From Flavobacterium aquidurense (GTDB taxonomy: Bacteria > Bacteroidota > Bacteroidia > Flavobacteriales > Flavobacteriaceae), in the NCBI GenBank assembly GCA_900107365.1, contig FNPS01000005.1:62001-126000 (forward strand): DNA of 64,000 nt, read 5' to 3'. The notes beneath the pieces are model-generated. The model was not told where the DNA came from and did not search any database. It saw only the letters and a program-made list of their open reading frames with translations. This document shows, in pieces, positions 40,521 through 49,344 of this stretch. How positions within the stretch are numbered: position 1 is the first letter of the stretch; each line of letters starts with the position of its first letter. A program made the translations under genes and the position numbers.

Positions 40521-41870
40521 TTACTTCTTTTGTTTTAATAACTCATTTGCCTTCAAAAAGTATTCCTCTTTTTTCTTAGCATCTCCTAACCCATTATATG
40601 CCTCTCCAAGCTGAATATTAAAATTTGCTTCAAGTGTTTTATCATCGACTACATAATCAAGTCCCATTTCTAAAACGGTTTTTGCATTCTTAAATTGTTG
40701 TAATTTATTGTTTCCTAAGCCTGCGTAATAGTAAAATTGCGGCTGGCTCGGATAAACTTCAATCATATTCATCGCTCTTTTTGTCATCGGCTCAAATTGT
40801 TTTGCCTGTGTATAAGCCTCAAGCAAAAGCAAATTGGTTTCGCGGTCTGTATCTGAATTTGTCTTTAAATCTTTTTCGTAATATTTAATTGCATTTTCAA
40901 ACTGGCCTTTGCTATGGTAAAATTTACCAACTTCTTTTGCAACATCAACATTTGGATCATTGTCGAAATAAGCAATTGCTTTTTCTAAATCCGGAGCATA
41001 TTGCGGATTTTTATTCACATAAATCAAAAACTCATTTAGCGTACGATGTTTTATTTTTGAATCAATTTTAGAACTTGACAAAATTATATTCATTGACTTA
41101 ATTGCCTGATCTGCTTTATTGGCATCTAAATAAACTTTAAACAAACTCACCTGAGCCCACTCAGAATCAGGGATTTCTTTTGCCAATTGTTTTGCAACAT
41201 CCAGCGCTTTGTCTGTTTCCTCATTTTTTGAGTATAAAAAAATCAAATTCACATAGTTCGATTCTTCTTTCGGATTTTGCTTTATCTGATCAATCAAATT
41301 TGCAATCTCAGAATTTTGATATTTTCCCTGCGATAAAATCTGCATTTTATAACGATCGCGATCTTCCGATTTTCCAAACTTATCGTTCATTTCATTAATT
41401 GTCGACAGCGCTTTGTCATACTGATTTGTCAACATGTATAAGGAGATCAAATCGTCTTTGTATTCTTCGTCAAACGGAATAATTTTCTGAATCGTTTCGA
41501 TTGCCAAAGGATAATTTTTGGTTTCAAAACTCACATCATAAATTCCCAGCCAGTACCATTTATTTTTAGGATCTAATTGCGTCGCTTTTTCAAACGAGCT
41601 TTGGGCACTACTATATTGCTTTAGGAAAAAATAATTTTTTCCCAATTCAAAATAAGCTACAGCATCATTTGGTTTTAGCTTAATGCATTTTTCTAATGAT
41701 ACAATGGCTTTATCATAGTTTTCGATTCCTTTTTGTTTTAGCGATTCATAAAAAGAGTCCTGATATTCATCGGTTGCCATAGCAATATCTTCCGGTTCAG
41801 TCTGAGCTAAAACCGAAGCTGAATTGCCTAGCAAAACGAAAAATAAAATTACTAAAACCCCTTTTTTCAT
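40521..41870 (-). CDS. Secreted tetratricopeptide repeat protein
   Basis: Protein of 449 residues with signal peptide KKGVLVILFFVLLGNSASVLAQ and about ten TPR units, for example PNDAVAYFELGKNYFFLKQY, DPKNKWYWLGIYDVSFETKN and YPSQPQFYYYAGLGNNKLQQ. It sits in the periplasm or on the outer-membrane inner face and would act as a protein-binding scaffold. It precedes the DUF4292-like lipoprotein by 3 bases, so the two likely work together. No catalytic domain. Confidence 0.9.
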   Translation of the reverse strand: MKKGVLVILFFVLLGNSASVLAQTEPEDIAMATDEYQDSFYESLKQKGIENYDKAIVSLEKCIKLKPNDAVAYFELGKNYFFLKQYSSAQSSFEKATQLDPKNKWYWLGIYDVSFETKNYPLAIETIQKIIPFDEEYKDDLISLYMLTNQYDKALSTINEMNDKFGKSEDRDRYKMQILSQGKYQNSEIANLIDQIKQNPKEESNYVNLIFLYSKNEETDKALDVAKQLAKEIPDSEWAQVSLFKVYLDANKADQAIKSMNIILSSSKIDSKIKHRTLNEFLIYVNKNPQYAPDLEKAIAYFDNDPNVDVAKEVGKFYHSKGQFENAIKYYEKDLKTNSDTDRETNLLLLEAYTQAKQFEPMTKRAMNMIEVYPSQPQFYYYAGLGNNKLQQFKNAKTVLEMGLDYVVDDKTLEANFNIQLGEAYNGLGDAKKKEEYFLKANELLKQKK

Positions 41871-41922
41871 TCTTTTAATAATTTAATTTTTAAACCAAAA
41901 AGAATCAACTAAAACTTTCTTT

Positions 41923-42939
41923 TTATTCTAAAACCGAATAATCTCCAATGCTAATACTTGTGAATTTACCATCATAACTAACATGGTTTCCAATCATCGC
42001 ATTGTCTAAGTTAGCATTTTTTATTTGAGAAAACGTCTGAACTAAACTGTTTTTTATAACACTGTCTGTTACATGACATCCTTTTCCTAAAGAAACATTT
42101 GGTCCAACCGTAGTGTTTTTCAGGACTACATTTTCTCCAATGTAACAAGGAGGAATGATAGTTGAATTTTCTAATGTTACATCATAATCTACTAAATGTT
42201 CTCCGTCATTGTGCAGAAATCCCAACATTCTTGAGTTAGTCTCAACGGTAACATCTTTGTTTCCGCAATCCATCCATTCGTCAACGCTTCCGGTTTTAAA
42301 AACTTTTCCGTTAGCCATCATCGCTTTAATTCCGTCATTGATTTGGTATTCTCCACCATTCTGAATATTATTATCCAGAACACCCTGAAGTTCCTTTTTC
42401 AACTCACCAACTTCTTTAAAATAATAGATTCCGATAACCGCCAGGTCACTTACAAATTCTTTTGGTTTTTCAACCAATTCTATAATTTCATTATTGTTAT
42501 TTAATTTCACAACCCCAAATGCTTCTGGCTGATCTACTTGTTTTACCCAAATTACAGCATCTGCCGCTGGATCTAATTCGAAATCAGCTCTGATCAATGT
42601 ATCTGCATAAGCAATTACGGCAGGTCCTGATAAAGATTCTTTGGCGCACATAATCGCATGACCAGTTCCTAATGGTAAATCCTGACGATAAATTGAGGCT
42701 TTTGCACCTAAACCTTTTGCTAAATCTTGCAAACTTTCAACAACATCATCTCCAAAAAAAGCTTCATCACCCAAAATAAAAGCAACTTCTTCGATAGGCT
42801 GTTTTAAGATTTTAGCAATGTCTTCGACTAAACGATGTACGATTGATTTTCCAGCAACCGGAATTAATGGTTTAGGAACAGTTAAAGTATGTGGTCTAAG
42901 TCTCGAGCCGCGGCCCGCCATTGGAACTATTATTTTCAT
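41923..42939 (-). CDS. Sugar-1-phosphate nucleotidylyltransferase with left-handed beta-helix tail
   Basis: Protein of 338 residues. The N-terminal Rossmann-like transferase domain has the signature PMAGRGSRLRPHTLTVPKPL (phosphate loop plus Pro-Lys-Pro), a metal-binding Asp in VIAYADTLI, and EKPKEF for sugar binding. The C-terminal about 80 residues are hexapeptide repeats (IGENVVLKNTTVGPNVSLGK). It makes an NDP-sugar for polysaccharide or glycan synthesis; GlmU, RmlA or ManC specificity cannot be told. The neighbouring flippase fits a glycan pathway. Confidence 0.9.
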   Translation of the reverse strand: MKIIVPMAGRGSRLRPHTLTVPKPLIPVAGKSIVHRLVEDIAKILKQPIEEVAFILGDEAFFGDDVVESLQDLAKGLGAKASIYRQDLPLGTGHAIMCAKESLSGPAVIAYADTLIRADFELDPAADAVIWVKQVDQPEAFGVVKLNNNNEIIELVEKPKEFVSDLAVIGIYYFKEVGELKKELQGVLDNNIQNGGEYQINDGIKAMMANGKVFKTGSVDEWMDCGNKDVTVETNSRMLGFLHNDGEHLVDYDVTLENSTIIPPCYIGENVVLKNTTVGPNVSLGKGCHVTDSVIKNSLVQTFSQIKNANLDNAMIGNHVSYDGKFTSISIGDYSVLE

Positions 42940-43004
42940 TTTGTCTTTATTTTTTATAGAAAGATTAAAAAAATCTTCTTGAGTTGGTTCTTGATTTAAT
43001 TTTT

Positions 43005-43050
43005 AACCGCAAAGAGCGCAAAGAATTTACGCAAAGTCGCTCGTTTATCA
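43005..43050. repeat. Single-arm REP-like repeat (ACCGCAAAGAGCGCAAAG)
   Basis: AACCGCAAAGAGCGCAAAGA followed by ATTTACGCAAAGTCGC, three spaced GCAAAG words. It belongs to the same general class of dispersed Flavobacterium repeats as the others here but has no good inverted partner nearby; a shorter GATCGCAAAG copy lies near 43064-43073. It fills the gap between dut and the nucleotidyltransferase gene. Confidence 0.6.
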
Positions 43051-43105
43051 TTTCATTTTTAAGATCGCAAAGTTCAAACTGTTTACTGCGACTGAAAACC
43101 GAAAA

Positions 43106-43540
43106 CTATTTTACGCCTGTACTCCCAAATCCGCCTTCACCTCTTGAAGTTTCTGATAATTCTTCAACTTCAATCCATTCAGCTCTTTCGTGTTTGGCAA
43201 TAATTAATTGGGCAATTCGCTCACCGTTTTCGATTACAAATTCTTCATTTGATAAATTTACTAAAATTACCCCTATCTCGCCTCTGTAATCAGCATCAAC
43301 AGTTCCTGGTGAATTTAAAACGGTTACTCCTTTTTTCGCAGCCAATCCGCTTCTTGGTCTTACCTGCGCTTCATATCCAATTGGTAATTCAATAAAAAGA
43401 CCTGTTTTTACTATAGTTCTTTCTAAAGGTTTAAGCGTAATTGATTCGGTTAAATTAGCACGCAAATCCATTCCTGCCGAAGCAATTGTTTCGTAGTTTG
43501 GTAAGTCGTGCTGTGATTTATTGATAATTTGTATTTTCAT
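43106..43540 (-). CDS. dut: dUTP diphosphatase
   Basis: Trimeric dUTPase of 144 residues that hydrolyses dUTP to dUMP, keeping uracil out of DNA and feeding dTMP synthesis. All five family motifs are present in order: [42 protein letters not shown] and [11 protein letters not shown]. It lies 28 bases after the flippase gene, an order common in this group. Confidence 0.97.
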   Translation of the reverse strand: MKIQIINKSQHDLPNYETIASAGMDLRANLTESITLKPLERTIVKTGLFIELPIGYEAQVRPRSGLAAKKGVTVLNSPGTVDADYRGEIGVILVNLSNEEFVIENGERIAQLIIAKHERAEWIEVEELSETSRGEGGFGSTGVK

Positions 43541-43568
43541 TTTTTATTATAAAAGATTAAAAAGTCTA

Positions 43569-45029
43569 TTACTTTCTATTCATAATTCCTTTGATTGTAT
43601 CTTTTTCATTATGGTAAACAAAATAGATGAAAGCTAAAAATAACGGAATTCCAACAAAGTAATTTTCTCTAAATCCATAAAAAGATATAGCCGAAAATAC
43701 TATTGAAATTCCAAGGTAAGCTCCAATTTTGTTCATATCATAAGGTATCGGATAATATTTATTTCCTAAAACATAAGAAATCAACATCATAGTTCCGTAA
43801 GCTGAAATTGTTGCAATTGCAGAACCGTAATAACTGTAAGTTGGAATTAATAAATAATTTAAAACCAAAGTTACTATTGCACCAACAATTGAAATATAAG
43901 CCCCAATTTTTGTTTTGTCGGTCAATTTATACCAAACTGATAAGTTGTTGTAAATTCCTAAAAAGAAGTTGGCCAGAATAATGAGCGGCACCACTTTCAT
44001 AGCCTCCCAGTAGGATTGATCTTTAAGTAAAAGCATTTTTAAAAGGTCTGCAAAAACAATTACCCCTAATAAAATTAAGGAACCAAAAATCACAAAATAT
44101 TTTGTAATTACGGCGTAAGTCTGAGGTGCTTTTTCATTGTTAGCATGACTAAAAAAGAACGGTTCAATTCCTAGTCTAAAAGCTGTTGCAAATAAAACCA
44201 TAAATAAACCAAGTTTATAACAGGCAGAATAAGCCCCAACTTCAGATTTTGCTAAATTTTCAGGCAATAAATATCCTAATAGAATTTTATCGAAATGTTC
44301 GTTAACCGCAAATGCAAGTCCTGCTACCAAAATTGGTAAACCATATTTCATCATTTTTTTCCAAAGTACAGGATCAAATTTTCTTCCAAGCGAAAGATAA
44401 TTTGGCGAAAGCACAACAAAAGTGGCCAAACTCGCCAACAGATTTGCAATGAAAATATAGGCAATCTGAAAATTCTCAACATATAAATTATCCCAAACTG
44501 AATTAGGATTTGAAGCAGCCAGTTTTGGCAAATACATCAAGAAGAAAATGTTCAACAATAAATTGATAAATACGTTTCCAATTTTAATTGCGGCATAAAC
44601 CATTGGTCTTTGATTCGCCCGAAGTTTAGAAAACGGCACTAAAACCAAAGCATCCAAAACTAAAATCCAAACGGAATAGGTAATATATTGTACATCTACT
44701 TCTGCCAGGGCAGCTAATGTATTTCTAAAAATTAAGGCAACAAACAAAAAGATTATTGAAGACCAGAATATAGAAATTGTCGAAGTTGCAATTACATTTT
44801 TCTTATCTTCTTCGGCACTGTAGAATCTAAAAAAGGCTGTTTCCATTCCGTATGAAAGTACAACATTAAAGAAAACCATCCACGATAAAACAATTGACAC
44901 TTCACCATATTCAGCCGTTGGCAAAATATCCGTGTACAATCTTACTAATAAAAAACTCAGCATTCGCGGTAATACCGTTGCTAGTCCGTAAATCGCAGTT
45001 TGCTTGAATAGATTTTTATATAATCCCAA
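43569..45029 (-). CDS. Polysaccharide flippase (Wzx/MOP superfamily)
   Basis: Membrane protein of 486 residues with about fourteen helices, the Wzx/MurJ-type length. It starts with LYKNLFKQTAIYGLATVLPR and contains PTAEYGEVSIVLSWMVFFNV, the usual first and second helices with an acidic tract between. It flips lipid-linked oligosaccharide across the inner membrane. The downstream dut and nucleotidyltransferase genes point to a glycan pathway but the product is unknown. A -7 box lies at 45057-45064. Confidence 0.9.
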   Translation of the reverse strand: MGLYKNLFKQTAIYGLATVLPRMLSFLLVRLYTDILPTAEYGEVSIVLSWMVFFNVVLSYGMETAFFRFYSAEEDKKNVIATSTISIFWSSIIFLFVALIFRNTLAALAEVDVQYITYSVWILVLDALVLVPFSKLRANQRPMVYAAIKIGNVFINLLLNIFFLMYLPKLAASNPNSVWDNLYVENFQIAYIFIANLLASLATFVVLSPNYLSLGRKFDPVLWKKMMKYGLPILVAGLAFAVNEHFDKILLGYLLPENLAKSEVGAYSACYKLGLFMVLFATAFRLGIEPFFFSHANNEKAPQTYAVITKYFVIFGSLILLGVIVFADLLKMLLLKDQSYWEAMKVVPLIILANFFLGIYNNLSVWYKLTDKTKIGAYISIVGAIVTLVLNYLLIPTYSYYGSAIATISAYGTMMLISYVLGNKYYPIPYDMNKIGAYLGISIVFSAISFYGFRENYFVGIPLFLAFIYFVYHNEKDTIKGIMNRK

Positions 45030-45056
45030 AATAATTTAATAATAAGGTTTGTAAAA

Positions 45057-45064
45057 CAAAAATA
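45057..45064 (-). promoter_or_regulatory. Bacteroidota -7 box upstream of the flippase gene
   Basis: CAAAAATA on +, TATTTTTG on minus, an exact TAnnTTTG. It lies 28 bases before the ATG. No convincing -33 box at the right distance. Confidence 0.5.
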
Positions 45065-45099
45065 ACCAATTCTTTGGTTTAATACTGATTTTGCAGGTT

Positions 45100-45129
45100 C
45101 AATAAAAAAAGTAATATACTTTTTTATTG
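45100..45129 (-). terminator. AT-rich hairpin overlapping the GNAT stop
   Basis: CAATAAAAAAAGT (45100-45112) pairs with ACTTTTTTATTG (45118-45129) with one bulge. It covers the stop codon of the GNAT gene. AT-only stem, so a weak terminator at best. Confidence 0.45.
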
Positions 45130-45570
45130 CGTTAGTTTGTTTTCATCCAAAATTTTGACAAAATGGAATCCCTTCGGGCCGTAACCCTGATTATAGTAAA
45201 AACGGTGTGCAGCAAAATTTCCTGTAAAAGCATCCAGAACGATACTACTACAGTCCAGATCAATAGCTTTTTGTTCGATATAATCTGTCAGTAATTTTCC
45301 GATTCCCTTAGAACGATGTTCCGGGTTTACGACAAAATTATCGATCTCAAGATATTTCCCGGTCCACAATTTAGTTGCCGACCAACAACCTGTTATTCCT
45401 AGACAAACACCGGCTTCGAAAACGCCAATCTGAATATAATTGTGCGGAACCATCTCTGAAAGAAATGCTTTGTATTTTTCAATCGAAAGTTTTGGATAAA
45501 GAAAACGCATCGTATCAATTTGAGCCAGCATTTCTTCAATTGTAGTAAGCTCCTGAATTTGTAGTTTCAT
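45124..45570 (-). CDS. GNAT family N-acetyltransferase
   Basis: Acetyl-CoA-dependent transferase of 148 residues. The acetyl-CoA pyrophosphate loop is visible in NPEHRSKGIGKLLTDYIEQK (R/Q-x2-G-x-G/A), with strand 4 (LEIDNFVV) before it and NFAAHRFYYNQGY after. The frame opens further upstream, but a TATTTTTG promoter box at 45589-45596 sits in that extension, so the ATG at 45570 (MKLQIQELTTIEE) is the start. Substrate unknown. Confidence 0.9.
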   Translation of the reverse strand: MKLQIQELTTIEEMLAQIDTMRFLYPKLSIEKYKAFLSEMVPHNYIQIGVFEAGVCLGITGCWSATKLWTGKYLEIDNFVVNPEHRSKGIGKLLTDYIEQKAIDLDCSSIVLDAFTGNFAAHRFYYNQGYGPKGFHFVKILDENKLTQ

Positions 45571-45588
45571 TGTAAAAAAAATAGAGAC

Positions 45589-45596
45589 CAAAAATA
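45589..45596 (-). promoter_or_regulatory. Bacteroidota -7 box upstream of the GNAT gene
   Basis: CAAAAATA on +, TATTTTTG on minus, exact -7 consensus, 18 bases before the ATG at 45570. -33 not clear. Confidence 0.55.
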
Positions 45597-45737
45597 CTCA
45601 TTTTTTTTTATTGCCTAAATATTACTTAAAATAATGGACATGTGAAATCTATAAATTAAAGATAATAATTATGTAACTTTTAATTAATAGTCTGTTATTA
45701 AATTTGTTACCACAGGGATCGAGAAAAGCTAGAAATA

Positions 45738-45986
45738 CAACCCTTATAAAAAAGAAAAGCATTGGGACTAATAAAGCTAGTTTGTTCCCACAAAAGACAA
45801 AGCACAAGGGATTGATTCTGCTGTAATGTAACCCTCAAAAAAAACAGAGCATTGGGACTAATAAAGCTAGTTTGTTCCCATAAAAGACAAAGCACAAGGG
45901 ATTGATTCTGCTGTAATGTAACCCTTAAAAAAAAACAGAGCATTGGGACTAATAAAGCTAGTTTGTTCCCATAAAAGACAAAGCAC
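45738..45986. repeat. Tandem direct repeat, about 90-bp unit, two full copies and one partial copy at each end
   Basis: The 561-base gap 45592-46152 has no convincing gene. Inside it ATTGGGACTAATAAAGCTAG recurs at 45761, 45851 and 45942 (period 90 then 91). The unit continues with TTTGTTCCCA, AAAGACAAAGCACAAGGGA and TTGATTCTGCTGTAATGTAA. Copies 1 and 2 differ by only a few bases; the third breaks off after AAAGCAC at 45986. Each unit contains TGGGA...TCCCA as a short inverted repeat. Because 90 is a multiple of 3, a repetitive minus-strand frame exists across it, but I do not accept it as a gene. Confidence 0.93.
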
Positions 45987-46013
45987 TGCAGATGGATTAT
46001 CTGCCTGGTAAAT

Positions 46014-46071
46014 TTATAAAATGGTATTGATTCTTGGTTTTTGAGTAATTCCAGGAATCACCATTTTATAA
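46014..46071. repeat. Long hairpin next to the tandem repeat
   Basis: TTATAAAATGGT (46014-46025) pairs with ACCATTTTATAA (46060-46071), and GATTCTTGG (46029-46037) with CCAGGAATC (46051-46059, one G-U). The result is a stem of about 21 pairs. It could end a transcript coming from the tandem repeat. Confidence 0.75.
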
Positions 46072-46114
46072 CTTAAACTTCAAACATAGAAAAAGATAAA
46101 AACTACTATATTTT

Positions 46115-46150
46115 AAAAAGAGCCGACAATTGGGGATGTTGGCTCTTTTT
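46115..46150. terminator. Terminator of the AAA-ABC-OmpA operon
   Basis: AAAAAGAGCCGACA (46115-46128) and TGTTGGCTCTTTTT (46137-46150) form a GC-containing stem with a T-rich end on both strands. It lies directly after the AAA+ ATPase stop on the minus strand. Confidence 0.88.
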
Positions 46151-46152
46151 TT

Positions 46153-47685
46153 TTACGATTCTTTACTTTTCATTTCCAAATTAACATTTTGTTCCGTTTC
46201 CTTCGGTTCCGGAATATCTTCTTCCGTTAGTGTTTTCAGTACCTTATTGGTAATTTTTTTTAGTTTTACAATTCTGTTTGCCTGATTCTGAACACATTTT
46301 TCAAATAGATTTCTAACTACTCTGGCGTTTCCGAAGCTCTCATTTTTACTTTCGTAGAGTAAATCAAAAGTGTCGGTCAATTTTTCTTTAGCATCATCAG
46401 AAATAATAAAATCAGACTTCAGACAAAAGGATTCAAAAATTTGAAATAATTCAGTTGGAGTAAAATGATCAAAATGAAAATATCTATTAAAACGAGAGCG
46501 AAGTCCCGGATTCGATTCTATAAAAACCTTCATCGGTTCTGTATATCCAGCCACAACAACCGCTAAATCTTCCCGATGATCTTCCATTCTTTTCAGAAGT
46601 GTATTTACAGCTTCAGCTCCATAATCATTTCCAAAAGCATTTTGAGATAAGGCATAAGCTTCATCAACAAATAAAACACCACCAAGACTTGATTCTACAG
46701 CAGCATCAACTTTTGTCGCCGTTTGTCCTACATAACCCGCCACCAAACCTTCTCTGTCTGTTTCGTACATTTGGCCTTTGGATAAAAATCCCAAATGCTT
46801 AAAAATTCGGCTCAAAAGTCTTGCTACAGAGGTTTTTCCTGTTCCGGGTGGACCGAGAAAAACAGTATGCAAGGTTATTTCAACATTTTTTAGTCCTTGT
46901 TCAGAACGTTTTTTTTGTATTTCTAACAAATTAATTAGCTCTGAAACATCTTTTTTTACCGCTGCTAAACCAACTAACTGATTTAATTCTTTCAGGACTT
47001 TTTCGAGCGTATCTTCTTCCGGAAGAGAATCTATTTCCCTTTTATCGCTTTTTGCCTTACTTAAATTTAAACCTAAATAATTACTGAAAGCAGTGCTGTC
47101 TTCAAATTTTTTATCAAAAGCAAAATGAATGAAGTTTTGATATTTAACCAAAATTTCGTCTAATTGATTGCTTTTTTTATCTGCTAAAATCTGAGGTAAC
47201 AAATATTGATTTTGTTTCACATCGGCAGTGATAATGCTATTCTCTTTTTTTATTTTTAAAAGATGATTTTTGAATTCTGCTGTAAAAATCAATTGATTCA
47301 ATTCATTTACCGAATTTGCATCTGCGAAATGTTTGTTGCGCAACGCATCATAATAATACGCCAAAACAAATTCTTGCTTTTCGTTTTTCTTTGCGGATTC
47401 TCTTTCATAAATGTCGATGATATCTGAAAGAAAAAAGTGTTCTGCTTTAAACAATAAACCTTTCGAAAAAACCGGATTTACTGCTTCATTTATCTTCTGA
47501 ATAAAATCGGCATCCTGATTTAATACATTGCAAATTTCAAGAATATGCCTTGTTTCTTTTTGCAGATCCATAATAAATGAAGCCGTAAAAACGGCTTCAT
47601 TAGTATTTATATTTGTTTCTAAATATTTTTTTAGAGACAAAAATGATTCTTCAATAATCGATATCGGATTGTTCTTTTTTGCCAT
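46153..47685 (-). CDS. CbxX/CfqX (Spo VK-like) AAA+ ATPase
   Basis: Protein of 510 residues, last gene of the six-gene operon. Residues 1-230 are a helical N-domain I do not recognise; residues about 232-490 are an AAA+ module. Walker A is LGPPGTGKTSVA (278-287 region), Walker B GGVLFVDEAYAL (335-346), and the arginine finger region PGLRSRFNRYF (393-403). The pore-loop-like TDREGLVAGYVGQTATK lies between them and resembles CbbX/SpoVK, where the ring remodels a partner. The probable clients are the other operon products. It starts 8 bases after the ABC ATPase gene and has a terminator after it. Confidence 0.9.
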   Translation of the reverse strand: MAKKNNPISIIEESFLSLKKYLETNINTNEAVFTASFIMDLQKETRHILEICNVLNQDADFIQKINEAVNPVFSKGLLFKAEHFFLSDIIDIYERESAKKNEKQEFVLAYYYDALRNKHFADANSVNELNQLIFTAEFKNHLLKIKKENSIITADVKQNQYLLPQILADKKSNQLDEILVKYQNFIHFAFDKKFEDSTAFSNYLGLNLSKAKSDKREIDSLPEEDTLEKVLKELNQLVGLAAVKKDVSELINLLEIQKKRSEQGLKNVEITLHTVFLGPPGTGKTSVARLLSRIFKHLGFLSKGQMYETDREGLVAGYVGQTATKVDAAVESSLGGVLFVDEAYALSQNAFGNDYGAEAVNTLLKRMEDHREDLAVVVAGYTEPMKVFIESNPGLRSRFNRYFHFDHFTPTELFQIFESFCLKSDFIISDDAKEKLTDTFDLLYESKNESFGNARVVRNLFEKCVQNQANRIVKLKKITNKVLKTLTEEDIPEPKETEQNVNLEMKSKES

Positions 47686-47693
47686 AAGCTAAT

Positions 47694-48524
47694 TTAAGAA
47701 ATCATCATTTGATGAATAATTTCTTTTGATAATTTTAAGTGATCATCACAATACTCTTTCCACGAAAGTCCCATATCTCTTAGATCGTATTTTGCAACAA
47801 TGGTCCCGTAATTTTCTTTTTTTCCATTAATGGTAGGATAACCAATAACGTAAATGGTTTGAGCTAACTCAATGGCCAGTTCAATATCATGTGTAGAAAA
47901 AATAACCGTATTAGACTCAGATGATTTGCCTAGCAGCTCAAAAGATTTTTTTACTTCTTCGATATTTCCAACATCTAATCCGGAAAAAGGTTCATCTAAA
48001 ACAATAAATTGATCCGATGAAAACAATTGCTCTATAATAGCTGTTCTTTGTCTCTGTCCTCCAGAAAGCTCGTTAGGATATTTGTCTGCACAATTATCTA
48101 AACCCCATTCTTTTAGATACTTTTTTATCTTTTCCTCTTTTTCAGTATTCGATAATGCTGTTTTTCTCAGTGAAAACCGCAACGCCTGAGTAACCGTTTT
48201 ATGCCTGAACAGAGTATACTTTTGATCAACAAAACCGATGTCGCCTTCGTTTACCGATTTAGCTGCATTAGGTTCTTTGTTTTCAAAATCTCTAATTAGA
48301 ATTTTTCCTGTATTTGATGGAATAAGTCCAGTCAAGGCTTTAAAGAATGTAGATTTACCTCTTCCAGATCTTCCAACAAAAGCTACAACTTGACCTGTAC
48401 AGTCTACTCCATCTCTGATTACGTCTTTTTCTACAAGATTAATATCCTTTATAATAACGGTATCATCGTAGGCAACACTTAAATTTTCAACATATAAAAG
48501 CGTTTCTTTATATTCGTGTTTCAT
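47694..48524 (-). CDS. ABC transporter ATP-binding protein (nitrate/taurine importer type)
   Basis: ATPase of 276 residues. Walker A is VGRSGRGKSTFFKAL, where most importers read GPSGCGKST. The Q-loop is GFVDQKYTLFRHKT, the signature LSGGQRQR, Walker B FIVLDEPFSGLD and the H-loop IFSTHDIE. All catalytic positions are present, so it should hydrolyse ATP. The C-terminal extension (GLSWKEYCDDHLKLSKEII) is unusual and could contact a partner. It is spaced 2 bases after the permease and 8 bases before the AAA+ gene. Confidence 0.92.
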   Translation of the reverse strand: MKHEYKETLLYVENLSVAYDDTVIIKDINLVEKDVIRDGVDCTGQVVAFVGRSGRGKSTFFKALTGLIPSNTGKILIRDFENKEPNAAKSVNEGDIGFVDQKYTLFRHKTVTQALRFSLRKTALSNTEKEEKIKKYLKEWGLDNCADKYPNELSGGQRQRTAIIEQLFSSDQFIVLDEPFSGLDVGNIEEVKKSFELLGKSSESNTVIFSTHDIELAIELAQTIYVIGYPTINGKKENYGTIVAKYDLRDMGLSWKEYCDDHLKLSKEIIHQMMIS

Positions 48525-48526
48525 GA

Positions 48527-49297
48527 TTATATTTTTGAATATCTAAATAGTGCTTTTCTTAAGAAATTTATTCCTGCATCTAAGCCAAGACCTATTAATA
48601 AAATGATAATTTGAAGTGCAATGATTCGTCCGGTATTCATGAATTTATCCGAGTTTTTGATTAAAAACCCTAATCCTCCAGAAGCCACTACAATTGACTC
48701 AACTGTTACCAACATCATCCAGGTAATGGCTAGATTTTGTCTGATGACATCAATTACATAATCTATCCTTCCTAAAATAATCACCTGCCACAGCACTTCT
48801 AATCGAGTACATTTTAGCATTTTGGCATGATCAAATTCTTCTTGCGGAATATCTTTGATAACTGCAATTAATGAGGTTGTTAGGAAAGTAGTCAGGAAAA
48901 TCACTAAAATCCAGACCTGCATTGCTCTTGCATCGTGCACCACCATTGTTATATAAAATGAAAGTCCGGTAAAAGGCAAAAATCTAAATTTTGTAACGAA
49001 TTCAGCAATTGGTTTCAATAACGGAATTGGCCATGCATAAGCAAACAATAGAGAAATTATTGTCGCCAGAAAAATCGAGATAAAACACAAAGACAATGAA
49101 TTGAAAATATGTACAACCAAACCTTCTTTATACAAATCTGAAAAGCCGGTTAAAACTTGCGATGGCGAAGGAAAAAGGTGTTTCTGACCAGCTGTTGTTG
49201 CAAACCAAATTATAATCAAAAGAAACAACCAACCCAATAAAATAAGGGTTTTGTTCATTTTTGATATTTTTTCAAAGGGCGTTAAAATTTTTATCAT
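48527..49297 (-). CDS. ABC permease (binding-protein-dependent type) with atypical EAA loop
   Basis: Permease of 256 residues with about six helices (LILLGWLFLLIIIWFATTAG first), like NrtB/TauC/SsuC. The cytoplasmic coupling loop is EEFDHAKMLKCTRLEVLWQ. Where the family consensus is EAAxxxGA, this reads DHAKMLKC, so the nearly invariant Gly is Lys. That suggests altered coupling to the ATPase or a non-transport role. It follows the OmpA-fused binding protein after a 47-base gap containing a stem-loop. Confidence 0.88.
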   Translation of the reverse strand: MIKILTPFEKISKMNKTLILLGWLFLLIIIWFATTAGQKHLFPSPSQVLTGFSDLYKEGLVVHIFNSLSLCFISIFLATIISLLFAYAWPIPLLKPIAEFVTKFRFLPFTGLSFYITMVVHDARAMQVWILVIFLTTFLTTSLIAVIKDIPQEEFDHAKMLKCTRLEVLWQVIILGRIDYVIDVIRQNLAITWMMLVTVESIVVASGGLGFLIKNSDKFMNTGRIIALQIIILLIGLGLDAGINFLRKALFRYSKI

Positions 49298-49307
49298 AAT
49301 TATAGTA

Positions 49308-49333
49308 AAAGGCTATCCGTTAAGATAGCCTTT
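49308..49333 (-). terminator. Intercistronic stem-loop between binding-protein and permease genes
   Basis: AAAGGCTATC/GATAGCCTTT, ten perfect pairs around CGTTAA. On the minus strand it follows the stop at 49345 and is followed by TTTTAC. It could stop some transcripts or protect the upstream mRNA end, giving more OmpA-fused protein than permease. Confidence 0.75.
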
Positions 49334-49344
49334 AAATATTTATT

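Noticed and set aside
45707..45943. Minus-strand open frame of 78 codons with an internally repeated sequence
   Set aside because: It exists only because the tandem repeat unit is 90 bases, a multiple of three. It has no promoter, no plausible start context and an unnatural repeated composition.
45738..45986. Possible CRISPR array
   Set aside because: The unit is 90 bp with nearly identical sequence throughout, so there are no unique spacers, and no cas genes are near.
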